64,000 nucleotides of DNA from Membranipora membranacea (Eukaryota > Bryozoa > Gymnolaemata > Cheilostomatida > Membraniporidae), in contig OU612071.1 in the NCBI GenBank assembly GCA_914767715.1, positions 4,772,001-4,836,000 of the forward strand. The letters are read 5' to 3'. The notes beneath the pieces are model-generated. The model saw only the letters and a program-made list of their open reading frames with translations, was not told where the DNA came from and ran no database searches. Shown one piece after another: positions 59,985 to 64,000 of the stretch. Each line of letters opens with the position of its first letter. Position 1 is the first letter of the stretch. The position numbers were made by a program, and so were the translations under genes.

Positions 59985-60145
59985 GATTTAAATCAGATGT
60001 CTTGTCACAATCCGCATCCTGGAGCATAGGCGGCGAAATTCGTTGCCTTAGTGGCCAGGCCACAATATCTGCGCCAGGTTGCTCTCTGTTTGCAGGCAGG
60101 TCAGAGCACACCTTGGTGCCAACCAAAGCCAAGTAGACGATGGAC
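59985..60145 (-). mobile_element. SINE-body fragment, reverse orientation, copy 2
   Basis: A close copy of 59040-59180 in direct repeat (GTGGCCAGGC and TTTGCAGGCAGGTC shared). The two share flanking text on both sides (CAGATGTNTTGTCACAA), so a larger block was copied. Confidence 0.65.
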
Positions 60146-60206
60146 CGCAGATATATTTGATATGAGGCCCTTTCGATAAATTTAAGGTTCAATGATTGCA
60201 CAGACC

Positions 60207-60345
60207 AAGGGTACATTGTGGCAGCATCATTCAAGGATTGTAATAGTTAATCCTATTGTAAAAACTGCCACAATACTGCCTCCCTAGCTTTACCCGCCGT
60301 ATCATTTTAGCTAGGATAGCTAGGTGTAATTTAAGCATAAAACAT
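60207..60345. repeat. Direct repeat R1, second copy
   Basis: Copy of 55708-55845, here joined directly to R2 without the 1.27-kb spacer found in the first copy. Confidence 0.8.
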
Positions 60346-60770
60346 CAAGTCTAATTGTGGAGTATGGCTCTACAAAGAGAAATTTTTACGGGAGAGCCTG
60401 CATATTCTATTTTTTACCGTAATCGAAAACTTTGAATTCAGTTCATTTTCCAGAAACCTATAATTGTGACAAATAGATGAAAGGAGTTTTTGGCATCAAG
60501 CTTCCCGTAACTTTCCCCTTGACACAAAGCTTGCAGGTATCTTGACCAAGGAGTAAAAAACTCTTTCCTTGACTATTGTTAAAAAATTTACTCTGAATCC
60601 CTTTACTCTGTGGAGCAGTCTATCCACATGCTTGGAACTAAAATGTTTTACACAGATAGATAGATGGGGTGACAACTCTATACTGCAAATGAGTCATCGA
60701 ATTTCAACAATAAGAGAAGACAACTTCTTAGCCTAAGATTTGCCCAAATTGACTTTAATGAACTGAGTTG
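60346..60770. repeat. Direct repeat R2, second copy
   Basis: Copy of 57120-57547. Homology to unit 1's gene flank resumes right after it, near 60777. Confidence 0.8.
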
Positions 60771-61021
60771 ACCTCGTCCCTCTCGTGGCTAGAACTGAAC
60801 TTGCCATCCAGACTTACTTCATCATAAATGACTTAAGTCATTAGAAACCAAAACCAAAAACAAGAACTATTTTTATGGTTAATTCCAAAGCAAAGAAACA
60901 GGTTTTATTCTCTTTGATATGATAACAGGGTTTATTCATTATACACTTCACAGATTAGGCTGCCTTTAATAATTATAATAGAAGATTATCATGAATAAAT
61001 GCTACATCGTCTGAGACAGGT

Positions 61022-63881
61022 CTACTTGGAGCAGACAGCACAGAGCAGTTTTTTGTCTGCTCTGTAGGGTGGACAATGACCGATTGTACCCTGTCCAGTA
61101 CAGTCAGGCTTCACAAAGTAGAAGCTGGCTCCGCCTGTCCATTCTTGTTGACCTTGTACATACTCAGGATTGATATCCATACATTCATAGGTACACTGAT
61201 GTACATAACCAATTCTTGCACTCATCAAATAACCTGTCAAAGGTGAAGTTGTCATACTGCAATAAAATTGATAAAAAGCTGCCACCAAATATGGCTCAAC
61301 AAGCTTATTTAACTATTGACTGCACTCCTTGTACTAGAACAAGTGCTTTTTGGTTCAAAATCGCACTTGTTACAAACTGGTTTAAACTTCATAACAAACC
61401 ACAATACACAATATCATTTACAATTGCCAAACCAAGTGAGATAACACATAAGATGATATAGTTTAGGGATGAATAATCTGTCAGGGACTACTGCCACTCA
61501 GGCCCTGTGGAAGATTATTGAATATGGATATTTTCACAAAAACACTCTTCAACTGACATGGCACATCATGTCGTTGTAAAAAAATCCTTGAAAATACTTA
61601 CCATGATACTCTCTCTTCCAGCCAGTGGGGCAGTCACTCTTTGCTGGAACCATCATTATTGCTGAGGAGACTGTGAAGCATCTGGCACATGGGACATTCT
61701 GATGGTGAGTAACATAAGGGTAGGGTCCAAAATCGCTGACCATGTACTCAGCCCCTGATATAACAGATCCGACATCAGGTGGTCTGAAGGAGTCTTCATC
61801 TGGGTTAAGAGGCAGGCACTGGTAGTTTGTACCCCCTCCAGTAGCTTCCCGGTTTCCACCTGCTGCAAACCCTGTTAGTGGAGAGAGATCCTTTGTGGTA
61901 AATTCACTCGCATTATTTGCAAACCAAACTAGTTCTTTGTCTATCATCCAAGATCAATGAATATAAAGGTAAGGTAGTTTAGATCAGGGATCGATAAAGC
62001 TTCTATAACACTCTTAGTTACTCATCTAATTCTATTACTTTTCTCATTCTAGGTTACTAATCTAACTTAACAATTCATTCTCCATATTAAAAGTTAATAC
62101 TGTCAGTAAGTACTTCAAGGGGGTAATGATTCCAAATCAAGCTCAATCATACCCTCATATATTATTGTAGAGTTACCAGCGCAAGACTTTCTCCCCCACC
62201 GTGTATACACTGACCCACTGGGTCCCTTAGGTCCCCTCTCTCCTGGCGATCCATCTCTTCCAGGTTCACCATCAGCTCCTGGCAAACCAGCAGCTCCATT
62301 CAGTCCTGGCTCTCCTTTCTGACCAGTTGACCCATCTCTACCAGGCATCCCAACTTCTCCCGGTGCACCTGTCAGTTTGAGAAAATCAAATATCAGGTGA
62401 GGGAACAGAGAACTTATACAAAGCTGTTGCTGTCATTCATGCAGATCATCCAACCATCAATGTATCTCACAAAAAAATTTGTCAAACAATGAAATAAATT
62501 TATAGAAATTACCATCTCTTCCCTTGATCAGTTCCTTCAGGGCTGCAAAAAGAAGAATATTCAAACCTATAGTGTTACTCATATAGCACACAGTGAATCA
62601 TGCAAAAATGATGTCTCTTATTGTTTTCTTAATGAGTATTTGTGACTAATTGTTCAAACATACCTTCTATTGACAGGCGGTTGACAGCCTGCGCTAAGTC
62701 ATCCCCTGGATATACTGCTTCAGTCTTCACCATTTGTTTTTTCTCGTTCTCCAAAATATTCTTATCGCTTGTCATGTTGGTCAGCTGAAATAAGGCGTTA
62801 CATTTTACACAACCATCTTGCTTACAGACCATATTACATAATGAATGAAGATTTATGACAACTTGATTGCAACACCATTGTGTCACTACAACCCGAGTTG
62901 ATACCATTTATGCCACCTGATATCCTGCAAAAATAGGTGAAAGACATTTGTGACATGGGCTTACTAGCTTATTTTTGATCACCCATAAAACAATTAGTTT
63001 GTATTAGACAATTTATTTTCAACTTTCAATAAATATCAAAAGCTAATGTAAAACTAGAAGCTAGTACGGTAGAAAAAGATGTTGGACTTTTATTTACGAT
63101 GATGGTGAGACATGTTCCTTAACTTGGGGCAGGGTGGCATAGTGGTTAGGATTCGTGCTTCTCAATCTGAGAGTTGCAGGTTCGAATCCTGGTCACTACA
63201 CATGCTGCTAAAGGAGGTGAGCTCTCCAGTTAAGCCTTAGCTTGCCCACTCCTACCTTTTACAGGAGTGCGCTAAATAGATGTGATAAATCTTATTCCAA
63301 ATACTGTAAGCATACTCTCATTTGCCTGAAAAGAGCCTTGAATAGCAAAATGAAGTTGATATAAAAAAAAAAAAACTTACTGCAGCAAAGATCTTCATCA
63401 TTGCTTCATTAGTTTTCTCTAGTTTCTCCAGTTTTTGTTCCAGCCTGATATAGTCAGCAGGAGAGACAAAAGCAGCCGATCCATCAGGGTGACTGAGCAC
63501 CATGTTACCATGTGACATTGATAAGAGCAAGAACCTGCAAACAAAAGGATACGGCATAGATGTAGAAAGACGTGGTTGACGATACTAACATTGGTTAGTC
63601 ATTAAGTTTTTTCTCCGCTCATATGGCAAAGAAACTTAAACAAAATCATCACTGGATCAAAACATCTTTCAAGGTACATCCTCATTATTTCAAATGTTAC
63701 CACTTTGAATCATGATGCAAATGTACAATGAATATGAATCTCTCATTAACATGCTGACACCCCTCATTGTTTTTTTTCATAGTTAAATTTAGTTTAAGTG
63801 AATTGTACACCATCAAAGAAGGGAATTCGAAAGATATACCTCAATGTGATAAACAGTTTTCACTCACCAAAGTAGCAGCAT
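61022..63881 (-). CDS. Gene F: short-chain collagen C4-like secreted protein, 338 aa
   Basis: Exons on the minus strand: 63868-63881, 63381-63534, 62664-62784, 62513-62542, 62153-62368, 61602-61871, 61022-61233. Frame open throughout, GT-AG borders kept. It is the A-type gene of unit 3, with the same signal peptide ([14 protein letters not shown]), stalk, Gly-X-Y run ([19 protein letters not shown] onward) and ten-Cys C-terminal domain. Exon 2 is 9 nt longer than in A and D because a three-codon piece is repeated (KLEKLEKTN). A Cys changes the usual HQSTYEC to HQCTYEC, giving an eleventh cysteine. Exon 4 starts ALKEL where paralogs have D. A SINE ends next to the exon 2 donor. A minus-strand AATAAA is at 60931-60936. 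Confidence 0.87.
63111..63374 (+). mobile_element. tRNA-Glu-like SINE in intron 2 of gene F
   Basis: The head (about 63127-63200) resembles tRNA-Glu: GTGGCATAGTGGTTAGGATTC as box A region, CTC in the anticodon place, and an exact B box GGTTCGAATCC (63179-63189). A body of about 160 bp follows, then a 13-A tail. Genes A and D lack it. The A tail lies beside the exon 2 donor, which reads CTGCA then GTAAGTTTTT on the minus strand. It is probably a SINE rather than a working tRNA gene, as the arms pair poorly. Confidence 0.8.
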
Positions 63882-64000
63882 TGCAACGTGTCTTGAGATG
63901 AGCAAGTGTCCAATGCAAGCTTTGCTCTTGACGCTTGATTTCCAAATAATCATGTTAATATTATGATCATTTAATCATTACTACTGCCACTCATCATTGA
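63882..64000. other. Upstream flank of gene F to the window end
   Basis: Matches the 5' flank of gene A (9971-10060) and ends in TACTGCCACTCATCATTGA, as found at 2932-2950. The next duplicated piece likely continues beyond the window. Confidence 0.5.

Noticed and set aside
63127-63200. Functional tRNA-Glu gene
   Set aside because: The B box is perfect, but the acceptor stem does not pair well and a body plus A tail follows, so it is better read as a SINE.

Overview
This window reads as nuclear DNA from an invertebrate animal. It is AT-rich, its genes are split by GT-AG introns, and it is full of degraded LINEs, SINEs, foldback elements and minisatellites. I see no bacterial, organellar or viral gene layout. 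The host-like genes encode small secreted proteins with the layout of 'short-chain collagen C4-like' (spongin-like) proteins: signal peptide, short helical stalk, a brief Gly-X-Y stretch, then a Cys-rich C-terminal domain that opens with [10 protein letters not shown] and ends in CSK. That family is known from sponges and is annotated in several marine invertebrate phyla, so I cannot name the phylum.

There are six gene loci and two relics of the family. All six loci share a seven-exon plan, and the last two coding exons are close to or exactly 270 and 212 nt. On the minus strand lie A (4715-9970), B (11980-16114), D (33960-39104), E (40967-45118) and F (61022-63881). On the plus strand lies a divergent member, C (24685-28120). 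A, C, D and F have open reading frames across all exons (335, 317, 332 and 338 aa). B and E are sister copies broken in different exons: B by a +5 nt ATTG-repeat expansion in the last exon, E by a +2 nt CT slippage in the collagen exon. Two plus-strand relics (about 22.14-22.70 kb and 46.55-46.70 kb) are older dead copies.

The array grew by nested segmental duplication. A small unit (LINE 3' relic plus gene) appears next to A, B, D and E. A larger unit of two genes, roughly 17 kb, is present at about 1-18.2 kb (A+B) and 31.0-47.96 kb (D+E). A third, partial unit begins near 53.64 kb and carries F. Each large unit starts inside copies of one long-inverted-repeat element (1-2790, 31007-32030, 53641-55707). 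The breakpoint near 31.0 kb directly abuts exons of an unrelated Met/Gln/Ser/Asn-rich gene (29568-30540), which therefore seems to have lost its 5' part locally.

Comparing copies gives empty sites for several insertions: a LINE plus minisatellite in intron 6 of A (about 4968-7626), a 2.55 kb element in intron 1 of D (36267-38816), a tRNA-Glu-like SINE next to the exon 2 splice donor of F (about 63111-63374), and a 0.38 kb block at 16643-17019. At 48.4-52.7 kb a fairly young RTE-like LINE (minus strand, 12-bp target-site duplication, GGTGAGAAA tail) sits inside the final codons of an older plus-strand LINE. The 55.7-60.8 kb stretch is repeats within repeats, including a foldback element with arms of about 390 bp.
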